Counted from the first letter of the stretch, positions 1-5,268 are shown. The stretch is 5,268 bases of DNA from Actinomycetes bacterium (GCA_023412435.1 JAEYNS010000084.1:1-5268), one strand, 5' to 3'. Numbers and translations are program-made. The notes: a model not told the origin generated them from the letters alone.

Positions 1-1
1 G

Positions 2-778
2 CGTGCCATCGTCGGGGCGGTGCTCGAGCACCACCCGGCCAGCGGCCCGCCGGACGCCGACCGCACCGACCCGGTGGCACTGCCCGGCGACCTGCTGCGG
101 CTGCCCGACGGCTGCCCGATCGGCCCCGGCACCGGACTGGTGGTCTGGCGACTGGACGGGTTCCCCGTCGCGCGGCTGCCGGTGGAACACAGGGAGTACG
201 CCGAGTGCGAGGGGTTCGCCACCGGCTTGAGCTGGCTGACCGGGCTCGGCGACAGGGTTCTCAACCGACCCGACCCGCTCTGTCTCGCCGGTGCCCGGAC
301 CGACCTGCTGGGCCTGCAGCGGCTCGCCGGGCAGTGCGGTCTCGCCGTCCCCCGGTTCCGGCTGCGCACGAACGACCTTGTCGCCGGGGCCGCCCCGGCC
401 GGCTTCGTCACCCTCGGGTGGGAGGCGCCCGGCCTGCCGGAGCTTGCCGGCGGGCAGCTGCTGGAGGGTCCGCGGCTGCCCAGGCCCGCGCTCAGCGTCG
501 AACCGGTGGTCCCCGAACGCGGCGTGCTTGTGCTCGACGACCTGGTGGTAGAACCGGAACCGGCCTGGCAGGTGGCCCAGGCCTCAGCACTCGCGCGGCT
601 GGTGCGTGAGGCAGGCCTGCGGTGCGCCCAGGTGGGACTCGGCAGGAGCCGCTCCGGGCGGCTGCTGGTGACCGGGATCAACCCGGTGCCCGGGCAGGGA
701 TCGCCAGCCCAACTGGCCGCCCTCGCCGACCATGTCGAGCGGCGGGCGCTGGGACGCGTGACGGAGGTGGCGGCATGA
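2..778 (+). CDS. Degenerate ATP-grasp-like protein (5' end missing)
   Basis: The frame is open from the first bases of the window, so the N-terminus lies outside; a GTG at 20 is possible but lacks a well-spaced ribosome site. The protein parallels the ATP-grasp gene that follows. Counting from that GTG, LNRPD (81-85) matches VANRP in the neighbour. CGLAVP followed by TND (106-119) matches LGLAVP followed by TND. LLVTGINPVPG (215-225) matches WCFEVNPSPA. The functional residues are missing: both ATP-binding lysines have no counterpart, and the metal-binding Glu of the E-x-N motif is Gly219, although Asn221 remains. The central segment is also shorter. I read it as a non-catalytic paralogue that may serve as a partner or substrate-binding subunit of the downstream ligase. 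Fold assignment is by eye and fairly secure; the role is inferred. It shares an ATGA overlap with the next gene, indicating translational coupling. Confidence 0.8.
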   Translation, partial: RAIVGAVLEHHPASGPPDADRTDPVALPGDLLRLPDGCPIGPGTGLVVWRLDGFPVARLPVEHREYAECEGFATGLSWLTGLGDRVLNRPDPLCLAGARTDLLGLQRLAGQCGLAVPRFRLRTNDLVAGAAPAGFVTLGWEAPGLPELAGGQLLEGPRLPRPALSVEPVVPERGVLVLDDLVVEPEPAWQVAQASALARLVREAGLRCAQVGLGRSRSGRLLVTGINPVPGQGSPAQLAALADHVERRALGRVTEVAA

Positions 779-1683
779 TCGTCGTGGTGGGCACCCCGAC
801 GGAGGACCCGGTAGCCCTGCTGCGGGCCGAGGCGGCTCGGGCGGGCATCGAGGCGGTGGTCCTCGACGAGGCAAGGGCGGGGGAGTGGAACCTCGAGGTC
901 GAAGGTGGCGCCGGGCTCGTCGCCAGGGCCGTCGTGGCCGGTCGCGAGATCGACCTGGAGAGCGCCACCGGGGTCTACCTGCGGCTGACCTCACCACGGA
1001 TCCGCGGCACCGTGCCCGACCCGCTTCAGCAGGCCCGGCACGCGGCGGCCCTCGGGCTGGTGACGGCGTGGGCCGACGCCACCGCCGTCCGGGTGGCCAA
1101 CCGACCTCGGGCGATGGCCACCAACGGCTCCAAGCCCTACCAGGCGGCCCTGATCCGCAGCCTCGGTCTGGCTGTGCCCCCCACCCTTGTCACCAACGAC
1201 CCGGACGCCGCCCGCCGATTCCGGGCCGAGCACGGCCGGGTGGTGTACAAGTCGATCAGCGGGGTCCGCTCGATAGTCCACGAACTGACCGACCTGCGGG
1301 CCGGTGCGCTGGACCGCGTCCATCACCTGCCCACCCAGTTCCAGCGCCTGCTCGAAGGGACCAACGTGCGAGCGCACGTGGTGGGCGACCAGGTCTTCGC
1401 CTGCCGGATCGATGCCGAAACCATTGACTACCGGTACCGGGAGGGCACCGACGGGGCCACCATGACGCCGATCGAGCTGCCGGCCGCGATTGCCGAGCGG
1501 TGCGTCGCCGTGGCGGGGGCCCTCAACCTGCCGTTGGCGGGGATCGACCTGTTCCGCGACCGCGACGACCAGTGGTGGTGCTTCGAGGTCAACCCCTCGC
1601 CGGCCTACTCCTGCTTCGAGGAGCCGACCGGGCTGCCGATCGCCGCGGCCCTCGCCCGGTGGTTGGCTGCGGGAGCAGAATGA
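775..1683 (+). CDS. RimK/MvdD-type ATP-grasp ligase
   Basis: This 302-aa protein carries the full ATP-grasp layout. A Rossmann-like N-terminal strand (MIVVVGTP) opens it. NRP (109-111) is followed by the first ATP-binding Lys120 in SKPYQ, then GLAVPPTLVTND (131-142). The second Lys159 lies in VVYKSISG. NVRAHVVGDQVFACRID (197-213) supplies basic active-site residues, and AGIDLF (255-260) with FEVNPSP (270-276) holds the Mg-binding Asp258, Glu271 and Asn273. Family members use ATP to form an acyl-phosphate and join a carboxylate to an amine or hydroxyl, for example in peptide maturation (MvdC/MvdD, graspetide enzymes) or tail modification (RimK). The NRP, SKPYQ and VTND order resembles the peptide-maturase branch. 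The ATG at 775 is preferred over an upstream in-frame ATG at 622: it has GGAGG at 763-767 with 7-nt spacing, and the 622-774 stretch overlaps the previous gene. The substrate is unknown; nearby small proteins are candidates. Confidence 0.88.
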   Translation: MIVVVGTPTEDPVALLRAEAARAGIEAVVLDEARAGEWNLEVEGGAGLVARAVVAGREIDLESATGVYLRLTSPRIRGTVPDPLQQARHAAALGLVTAWADATAVRVANRPRAMATNGSKPYQAALIRSLGLAVPPTLVTNDPDAARRFRAEHGRVVYKSISGVRSIVHELTDLRAGALDRVHHLPTQFQRLLEGTNVRAHVVGDQVFACRIDAETIDYRYREGTDGATMTPIELPAAIAERCVAVAGALNLPLAGIDLFRDRDDQWWCFEVNPSPAYSCFEEPTGLPIAAALARWLAAGAE

Positions 1684-1687
1684 GGCC

Positions 1688-2020
1688 ATGGTGCAGGTGG
1701 TGGAGAACCGCTCGGTGGTGGTGCTGATCCCGCTGTCGACACCCGCGCCGGGGCCCGGTCCCGGGTGGTCGACCTGTCGGGTGCGGGTCTCGGCAGCCGA
1801 CCCGGTCGAGGGCTACCCGAACCTGCTGGGGGCGACCCTGCCGCGCGACCTTGACGCCCTGGTGCGCGAGGAGGCGGCGGCGGTCCTGTTCGGCGAGCAC
1901 CCGGTCAGGGCCGTGGCCTGCCTGGTCGGGCCGGGGCGCCTGCGGGTCGAGGAACTTCCGGCTCGGCCGGACGGGCCGGTCCCGACCCCGTCCGACGATG
2001 ACGGAGGGCTGGACCGATGA
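1688..2020 (+). CDS. Small protein of unknown family, third gene of ATP-grasp operon
   Basis: This 110-aa protein begins 4 nt after the stop of the ATP-grasp ligase, so it is almost certainly co-transcribed with it. I do not recognise its family. It is soluble-looking, with no signal peptide or clear membrane span. A hydrophobic strand (VVVLIPL, 10-16) leads into a Pro/Gly turn (18-26), then a second strand (CRVRV, 30-34). DPVEGYPNLLG (38-48) and a probable helix (53-67) follow, then another strand pair (VRAVACLVGPGRLRVEEL, 73-90). The tail is Pro- and Asp-rich and ends SDDDGGLDR. The start is ambiguous: the ATG at 1688 sits only 2 nt after GAGG (1682-1685), while GTG at 1691 lies 5 nt after it; either gives essentially the same protein. 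High GC at third positions supports coding. It may be an accessory protein or, less likely, a substrate of the ligase. Confidence 0.78.
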   Translation: MVQVVENRSVVVLIPLSTPAPGPGPGWSTCRVRVSAADPVEGYPNLLGATLPRDLDALVREEAAAVLFGEHPVRAVACLVGPGRLRVEELPARPDGPVPTPSDDDGGLDR

Positions 2021-2026
2021 CCGACC

Positions 2027-2230
2027 TCAGGCCCGGTCGCCCGGCGGGGTGGTGTCGACCCGCAGGGTCACCCACGACGTGGTCGACTCCGCGTCCGGGG
2101 CCGGAGGAGCGGCCGCGCGTTCGGTGTCCGCGCCCGGTTCGCCGGGCCGCAGCGGGTCTCCCATCGCGGCCCGCAGCGCCTGCGCTATGGCGTTGCCGAC
2201 GGCCGGGTCGAACTTGCGGATCTCAGCCAT
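2027..2230 (-). CDS. Small 67-aa protein, likely leaderless; possible peptide substrate
   Basis: This short gene faces the ATP-grasp operon and ends 6 nt from it. I do not recognise the family. Nearly all codons end in G or C, and the residues look like a real protein rather than the Arg/Pro-rich translation of the other strand. Residues 8-24 (DPAVGNAIAQALRAAMG) suggest an amphipathic helix. A Pro/Ala/Gly-rich stretch (26-46) follows, then a C-terminal segment rich in Thr, Ser, Asp and Glu (ESTTSWVTLRVDTTPPGD, 48-65). A helical leader followed by a hydroxyl- and acid-rich core is the layout of precursors matured by MvdD-type ATP-grasp enzymes, so it is a candidate substrate of the neighbouring ligase. 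That link is inference, and opposite orientation to the enzymes weakens it. It could equally be an unrelated small regulatory protein. There is no Shine-Dalgarno sequence; the start is supported by the adjacent TACGAT box. Confidence 0.7.
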   Translation of the reverse strand: MAEIRKFDPAVGNAIAQALRAAMGDPLRPGEPGADTERAAAPPAPDAESTTSWVTLRVDTTPPGDRA

Positions 2231-2236
2231 GCCGCC

Positions 2237-2242
2237 ATCGTA
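2237..2242 (-). promoter_or_regulatory. Candidate -10 box (TACGAT) for a leaderless mRNA
   Basis: Read on the - strand, TACGAT fits the actinobacterial TANNNT -10 pattern. It is followed by exactly 6 nt (GGCGGC) and then the ATG of the 67-aa gene. Transcription would therefore begin at or within a base of the start codon, giving a leaderless transcript. This agrees with the absence of a ribosome binding site. No convincing -35 element was found at the usual distance. Confidence 0.45.
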
Positions 2243-2292
2243 GGCCCGCTCGCTGTGCCGCCGCTGTGACGGCCGTCGCGACCGGTGCCGGT

Positions 2293-2322
2293 TTGGTGAC
2301 GAAACCTACGGTGGAGTAAGTT
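2293..2322 (+). promoter_or_regulatory. Candidate promoter of the acyl-CoA ligase gene
   Basis: TTGGTG (2293-2298) as -35 and TAAGTT (2317-2322) as -10 are separated by 18 nt, matching a housekeeping sigma-factor layout with a TANNNT -10. Transcription would begin near 2329, leaving a leader of about 20 nt that contains the AGAGGGA ribosome site. The -10 and most of the spacer lie inside an inverted repeat, so a bound repressor would block this promoter. Confidence 0.45.
2303..2322. promoter_or_regulatory. Inverted-repeat operator, TetR-like
   Basis: AACCTAC (2303-2309) and GTAAGTT (2316-2322) form 7-bp arms with one mismatch around a 6-bp spacer, GGTGGA; one further base pair matches at 2301/2324. 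A 20-bp palindrome of this kind is typical of sites bound by TetR-family dimers, which commonly control acyl-CoA and fatty-acid genes in actinobacteria. It covers the probable -10 of the acyl-CoA ligase gene, so repression relieved by an acyl-CoA or fatty-acid ligand is plausible. The regulator is not in this window. It also lies about 70 bp upstream of the divergent 67-aa gene. Confidence 0.5.
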
Positions 2323-2337
2323 ACATCGATCACGTCC

Positions 2338-2344
2338 AGAGGGA
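2338..2344 (+). promoter_or_regulatory. Ribosome binding site of the acyl-CoA ligase gene
   Basis: AGAGGGA lies 5 nt before the ATG at 2350 and fixes that start. The purine run matches the 16S rRNA anti-Shine-Dalgarno sequence moderately well. Confidence 0.6.
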
Positions 2345-2349
2345 ACCGC

Positions 2350-4134
2350 ATGGATACCAACAACGTCGCTGTCATGTTCGCGGCCTCCGTGGCGGTGCAT
2401 GCCTCGCGGCCCGCCACCCGGGTGCGCTCAGGGGACAGCTGGACGGTCCAGACCTACGCCGAGTTGGGCGCCGACGTCCGCCGGCTCGCGTCCCGGCTGA
2501 TCCACCAGGGGTTGCAGCCGGGGGACCGGGTCGCCCTGTTCGCGCCCAACCTGCCGCAGTGGAGCCTCGTCGACCTGGCCTGCCTGACCGCCGGCCTGGT
2601 GGTGGTTCCGCTGTACCAGACCAGCACCGCCGACCAGATCCAGCACATCCTCAGCGACTCCGGCGCGCGGCTGCTGTTCCTGGCCGGGGAGTCGGAGTGG
2701 TCGCGGCTCGCCCCGCTGCGCGCCGGGCTGACTGCCCTGGAGCGGGTGGTGAGCTTCGAGCCGGTGGATGCGGAGGTTGCGACGCTGGCCGATGAGCTTG
2801 CCGCCGCCGCCGCCGACGACCCTGCGGTGGACGAGCGTCTGGCGACCGCCACGGGCGACGACCTGGCCACCATCGTTTACACCTCCGGCACCACCGGCCT
2901 GCCGAAGGGCGTGATGCTGCGCCACCGCGGCTTCACCCACCAGGCCACCGTGCTTACCCGCCACCTCTCGGTCAACCCCGACGGTTCCTCGCTGAGCTTC
3001 CTGCCGCTCAGCCACGCCCTGGAACGGGCGTGGACCTTCGTCGTGCTCACCAGCGGCTGCCTCAACACCTACGTCCCTGACCCGCGCACTGTCGCCGAGC
3101 AGCTCGTGCTCGCCCAGCCGACGATGCTGGTCAGCGTCCCGCGGCTCTACGAGAAGGTCTTCACCACCGCGAAGGAGAAGGTGGCGGGATCCGCGGTCAA
3201 GCAGCGCCTGATGGCCTGGGCGCTCCGGGTCGGCGGCCGCTACCACGGCGCGCTCGCCGCAGGCCGGACGCCGTCCCCGCTGTTGAAGGCGTCCTTCGGG
3301 CTGGCCGACCGGCTCGTGCTGGGCAACGTCCGTGCGGCGATGGGTGGGCCCAAGACCGTGTTGGCCAGCGGGGGAGCGGCGCTGCGGCAGGAGATCGAGG
3401 AGTTCTTCTTCGCCTGCGGGCTGCTCGTGCTGCAGGGCTACGGGCTCACCGAGGCATCGCCCCTTGTCAGCTTCCCCTCGCCGGACGCCTACCGGTTCGG
3501 TACCGTCGGGCAGGTGATCGACGGCGCGGAGGTGAAGATCACCGACGAGGGCGAGATCTGCTACCGCGGTCCCAACGTGATGGCCGGCTACTGGGACCAC
3601 CCGGAGGAGACCGCCACCGTCATCGTGGACGGCTGGCTCCACACCGGCGACGTCGGGGAGCTGGATCCGGACGGCTACCTGAAGATCACCGACCGGATCA
3701 AGGACCTGATCGTCACGAGCACGGGCAAGAACATCGCCCCCGGCCCGATCGAGGGCCTGCTGGCTGCCGACCCGCTGCTGGAGTACACGATCCTGCTGGG
3801 CGACAACCGGCCCTACCTGACGCTGCTGGTCTCGCCCTCGCTGCCGCACCTGGAGGACATCGGCCGGCAGCTGCAGCTGACCTGGGCCCATCGTGACGAA
3901 CTCCTGGCCCATCCGGCGGTCCTGACCGAGATCCGCAGCCGGGTGGAGGCGCTCACCTCGCGACTGGCCAACCACGAGCAGATCCGTGACCTGCGGATGA
4001 TGGTCGAGGAGTTCACCCAGGAGAACGGCCTGCTCACGCCGACCCTGAAGGTCAAGCGGCGTGAGGTCGAACGACGCTTCGCGCACCTGATCGACGAGAT
4101 GTACGCCAAAGCCGGCAAGCCGCGCACCAAGTGA
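2350..4134 (+). CDS. Long-chain fatty-acyl-CoA ligase (AMP-binding, FadD15-like)
   Basis: This 594-aa protein activates fatty acids in two steps, making an acyl-adenylate from ATP and then an acyl-CoA. It therefore feeds beta-oxidation or complex-lipid synthesis in the cytoplasm or at the membrane. All adenylate-forming motifs are present: the P-loop YTSGTTGLPKG (177-187), LPLSHALER (218-226), the adenine-binding QGYGLTEASP (362-371), GWLHTGD (428-434), and the hinge region ITDRIKDLIVTSTGKNIAP (446-464). The C-terminal TPTLKVKR (563-570) carries the adenylation lysine (567 or 569). NIAPGPIE and the roughly 600-residue length place it with bacterial long-chain synthetases (FadD15/FAA1-like) rather than short-chain ligases. 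The sequence shows no truncation. It appears monocistronic, with its own promoter and operator and a hairpin after its stop. The exact chain length accepted cannot be told from motifs. Confidence 0.95.
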   Translation: MDTNNVAVMFAASVAVHASRPATRVRSGDSWTVQTYAELGADVRRLASRLIHQGLQPGDRVALFAPNLPQWSLVDLACLTAGLVVVPLYQTSTADQIQHILSDSGARLLFLAGESEWSRLAPLRAGLTALERVVSFEPVDAEVATLADELAAAAADDPAVDERLATATGDDLATIVYTSGTTGLPKGVMLRHRGFTHQATVLTRHLSVNPDGSSLSFLPLSHALERAWTFVVLTSGCLNTYVPDPRTVAEQLVLAQPTMLVSVPRLYEKVFTTAKEKVAGSAVKQRLMAWALRVGGRYHGALAAGRTPSPLLKASFGLADRLVLGNVRAAMGGPKTVLASGGAALRQEIEEFFFACGLLVLQGYGLTEASPLVSFPSPDAYRFGTVGQVIDGAEVKITDEGEICYRGPNVMAGYWDHPEETATVIVDGWLHTGDVGELDPDGYLKITDRIKDLIVTSTGKNIAPGPIEGLLAADPLLEYTILLGDNRPYLTLLVSPSLPHLEDIGRQLQLTWAHRDELLAHPAVLTEIRSRVEALTSRLANHEQIRDLRMMVEEFTQENGLLTPTLKVKRREVERRFAHLIDEMYAKAGKPRTK

Positions 4135-4136
4135 GC

Positions 4137-4154
4137 GCCGCCGGCCACGGCGGT
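4137..4154 (+). terminator. GC-rich hairpin after the acyl-CoA ligase stop
   Basis: GCCGCC (4137-4142) pairs with GGCGGT (4149-4154), including one G-U pair, around a 6-nt loop. It begins 2 nt after the TGA of the acyl-CoA ligase gene. No T-run follows, so it is at best a weak or U-less terminator, as is common in high-GC actinobacteria. It overlaps the left arm of a second small hairpin (4152-4171), so the two cannot form together. Confidence 0.3.
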
Positions 4155-4188
4155 CGGGAAGCATGTCGACCTGTGCGTGGTTGTCCCC

Positions 4189-4218
4189 GGTAGGCGCTTC
4201 GCGGCGCCGCGCCTCACC
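4189..4218 (+). other. Hairpin in the leader of the cysteine synthase-like gene
   Basis: GGTAGGCGC (4189-4197) pairs with GCGCCT (4209-4214) and ACC (4216-4218). This makes nine base pairs with a single bulged base (4215) around an 11-nt GC-rich loop. It lies in the 111-bp gap before the cysteine synthase-like gene and lacks a following T-run. It may be an RNA structural element or a terminator; at this GC content it may also be chance. No promoter could be named confidently in this gap. Confidence 0.3.
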
Positions 4219-4233
4219 CTGCCGTCCAGCCTC

Positions 4234-4238
4234 GGGAG
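4234..4238 (+). promoter_or_regulatory. Ribosome binding site deciding a TTG start
   Basis: GGGAG lies 7 nt before TTG at 4246, the best-spaced ribosome site in the region, and decides the start of the cysteine synthase-like gene. It sits within a perfect 5-bp inverted repeat, CTCGG-GAG-CCGAG (4231-4243), so most of it would be paired or looped in a small hairpin. Confidence 0.55.
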
Positions 4239-4245
4239 CCGAGCC

Positions 4246-5268
4246 TTGTCCGACCACACCCTTCGCACCTACGAGTCGATCCTCGACCTGCTGCCGAGCC
4301 CGGAGAACCCGACCCCGCTGGTGAGGCTTCGGCAGGTCGGCGGGTTCCGCCACGCCAGGGTGTACGCCAAGCTCGAGTGGTACAACCCGTTCGGCGCCGT
4401 GAAGGACAGGGTGGCGGCCAGCCTCGTCGCCGACGCCGAGCAGCGTGGTCAGGAACTGGAGAACCTTGTCGAGCCGACCTCCGGCAACACCGGCATCGGC
4501 CTGGCCATGGTCGCCAATGCCCGGCGGTACTCCTTCGCGGCCACCATGTCGCGCGAGATCCCGCTGGAGAAGCGGACGGCGCTGCGGCTGTTCGGCACCG
4601 ACCTGCACGAACTGGACGACGCGCTGTGCCCGATGCCCGGTCAGCCCGAGGGGGCGATGGCCAAGGCCACCGAACTGGCCGAGCGGCCCGGCTGGACGCA
4701 GCTGAACCAGTACCGCAACGCCGCCAACCCCGAGGCCCACTACCGCACCACGGGGCCCGAGGTCTGGCGCCAGACCGGCGGCGCGGTCACCCACTTCGTC
4801 GCCTCGCTGGGTACCTGCGGCACCATCACGGGCGCGGGCCGGTTCCTGAAGGAGCAGAATCCCCAGGTCAAGGTGATCGGCGTCCACCCCACCGACGGCC
4901 ACGACATCCCGGGCGTGCGCAGCCGGCGCGCGCTCGCGCTCACCGACTTCTTCACCCCCGATGCGTACGACGCCGTGGTCGAGATCGGCGACGACGAGGC
5001 CTACGACCTGTGCCGCGACCTGCACCAGGTCGAGAGCATCATCGCCGGACCGAGCTGTGGCCTGGCGCTGGCCGGGGCGCTGCGCCAGGTGCCTGACGAG
5101 CCCGGGGTGGTCGCGGTGGTGATCTTCCCGGACAACGCCTTCAAGTACCTCTCGTCCTTCCGCCGCCACCTGCCCGACCTGTTCCCGCCGGAGCCCGCGC
5201 CGGCACCGTCCAACCCGTTCGCCGGGCACCTGGACGCCGCCTTCGCGATGGCGCGCACGGGCCCGGAC
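4246..5268 (+). CDS. PLP-dependent cysteine synthase family enzyme (3' end missing)
   Basis: The frame runs from a TTG to the window edge without a stop, giving 341 residues. TTG is chosen for the GGGAG 7 nt upstream; no in-frame ATG occurs before the PLP lysine, and an alternative GTG at 4177 has no ribosome site. Fold-type II features are clear. NPTPLVRL (21-28) opens the domain, YNPFGAVKDR (46-55) contains the PLP-binding Lys53, and EPTSGNTGIGLAM (76-88) is the substrate loop. QYRNAANPEAHYRTTGPE (155-172) follows, with the phosphate-binding loop SLGTCGT (187-193), GPSCGL (268-273) near the pyridine nitrogen, and FPDNAFKYLS (294-303). This matches CysK/CysM enzymes, which replace the O-acetyl or O-phospho group of an activated serine with a sulfur nucleophile. 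The QY.N.AN..HY.GTGPE-like block recalls mycobacterial CysM, but the sulfur donor and substrate cannot be assigned. Sequence after residue 311 continues through a Pro-rich linker beyond the usual family end. Confidence 0.88.
   Translation, partial: MSDHTLRTYESILDLLPSPENPTPLVRLRQVGGFRHARVYAKLEWYNPFGAVKDRVAASLVADAEQRGQELENLVEPTSGNTGIGLAMVANARRYSFAATMSREIPLEKRTALRLFGTDLHELDDALCPMPGQPEGAMAKATELAERPGWTQLNQYRNAANPEAHYRTTGPEVWRQTGGAVTHFVASLGTCGTITGAGRFLKEQNPQVKVIGVHPTDGHDIPGVRSRRALALTDFFTPDAYDAVVEIGDDEAYDLCRDLHQVESIIAGPSCGLALAGALRQVPDEPGVVAVVIFPDNAFKYLSSFRRHLPDLFPPEPAPAPSNPFAGHLDAAFAMARTGPD

Noticed and set aside
205..609. Alternative plus-strand frame within the degenerate ATP-grasp gene
   Set aside because: It is Arg/Ala-rich shadow; the overlapping frame aligns with its ATP-grasp neighbour through several motifs.
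622..774. N-terminal extension of the ATP-grasp ligase from an upstream ATG
   Set aside because: It overlaps the preceding gene by over 150 bases and is Arg/Gly-rich. The ATG at 775 has a strong GGAGG and begins with a typical Rossmann strand.
584..997. Minus-strand frame of 137 codons across the junction of the two ATP-grasp genes
   Set aside because: It is Arg/Pro-rich shadow sequence opposite two supported genes, with no motif.
991..1689. Minus-strand frame of 232 codons opposite the ATP-grasp ligase
   Set aside because: It is antisense to an intact enzyme with complete ligand residues; it has no recognisable domain.
2017..2319. Plus-strand frame starting with an ATGA overlap to the 110-aa gene, which would look like a fourth operon gene
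   Set aside because: The translation is Arg/Pro-rich without structure, and it would run through the promoter and operator of the acyl-CoA ligase gene. The opposite-strand 67-aa gene has much better composition and its own -10 box.
2428..5229. Very long open frame on the - strand (933 codons) opposite the acyl-CoA ligase and cysteine synthase-like genes
   Set aside because: It is antisense to two genes with clear catalytic motifs, crosses the intergenic gap, and its translation is a featureless Gly/Arg/Gln/Val-rich string. It is an artefact of high GC content.

Overview
The window comes from a very GC-rich genome with G or C at most third codon positions. It uses GTG and TTG as start codons and has short intergenic gaps, TANNNT-type -10 boxes and a likely leaderless gene. 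Together these point to a high-GC actinobacterium; the genus cannot be read from the sequence. No RNA genes, insertion sequences, CRISPR repeats or attachment sites were seen.

Left part (2-2020, + strand): a tight three-gene operon. The first gene enters from outside the window and encodes an ATP-grasp-like protein that has lost the ligand-binding residues of the fold. It overlaps by ATGA with a complete, intact-looking RimK/MvdD-type ATP-grasp ligase of 302 aa. A 110-aa protein of unknown family follows 4 nt later. Facing this operon on the - strand, and ending only 6 nt from its last stop, is a 67-aa gene (2027-2230). It has no Shine-Dalgarno sequence, but a TACGAT box lies 6 nt before its ATG, as expected for a leaderless mRNA. 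The four genes could form a peptide-tailoring unit: active ligase, degenerate partner, accessory protein and small Thr/Ser/Asp-rich substrate. That is inference; no family match could be tested.

Middle (2231-4134): a divergent regulatory region of about 120 bp holds a promoter overlapped by an inverted repeat resembling a TetR-family operator. It precedes a complete long-chain fatty-acyl-CoA ligase (594 aa) with all adenylation motifs.

Right part (4135-5268): a 111-bp gap contains several small GC-rich hairpins. It is followed by a TTG-started PLP-dependent enzyme of the cysteine synthase family, which runs off the end of the window. Its Pro-rich linker and extra C-terminal sequence suggest a fused or extended C-terminus.

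The acyl-CoA ligase and the cysteine synthase-like gene look like independent metabolic genes. The ATP-grasp cluster with the small convergent gene is the least ordinary part of the window.
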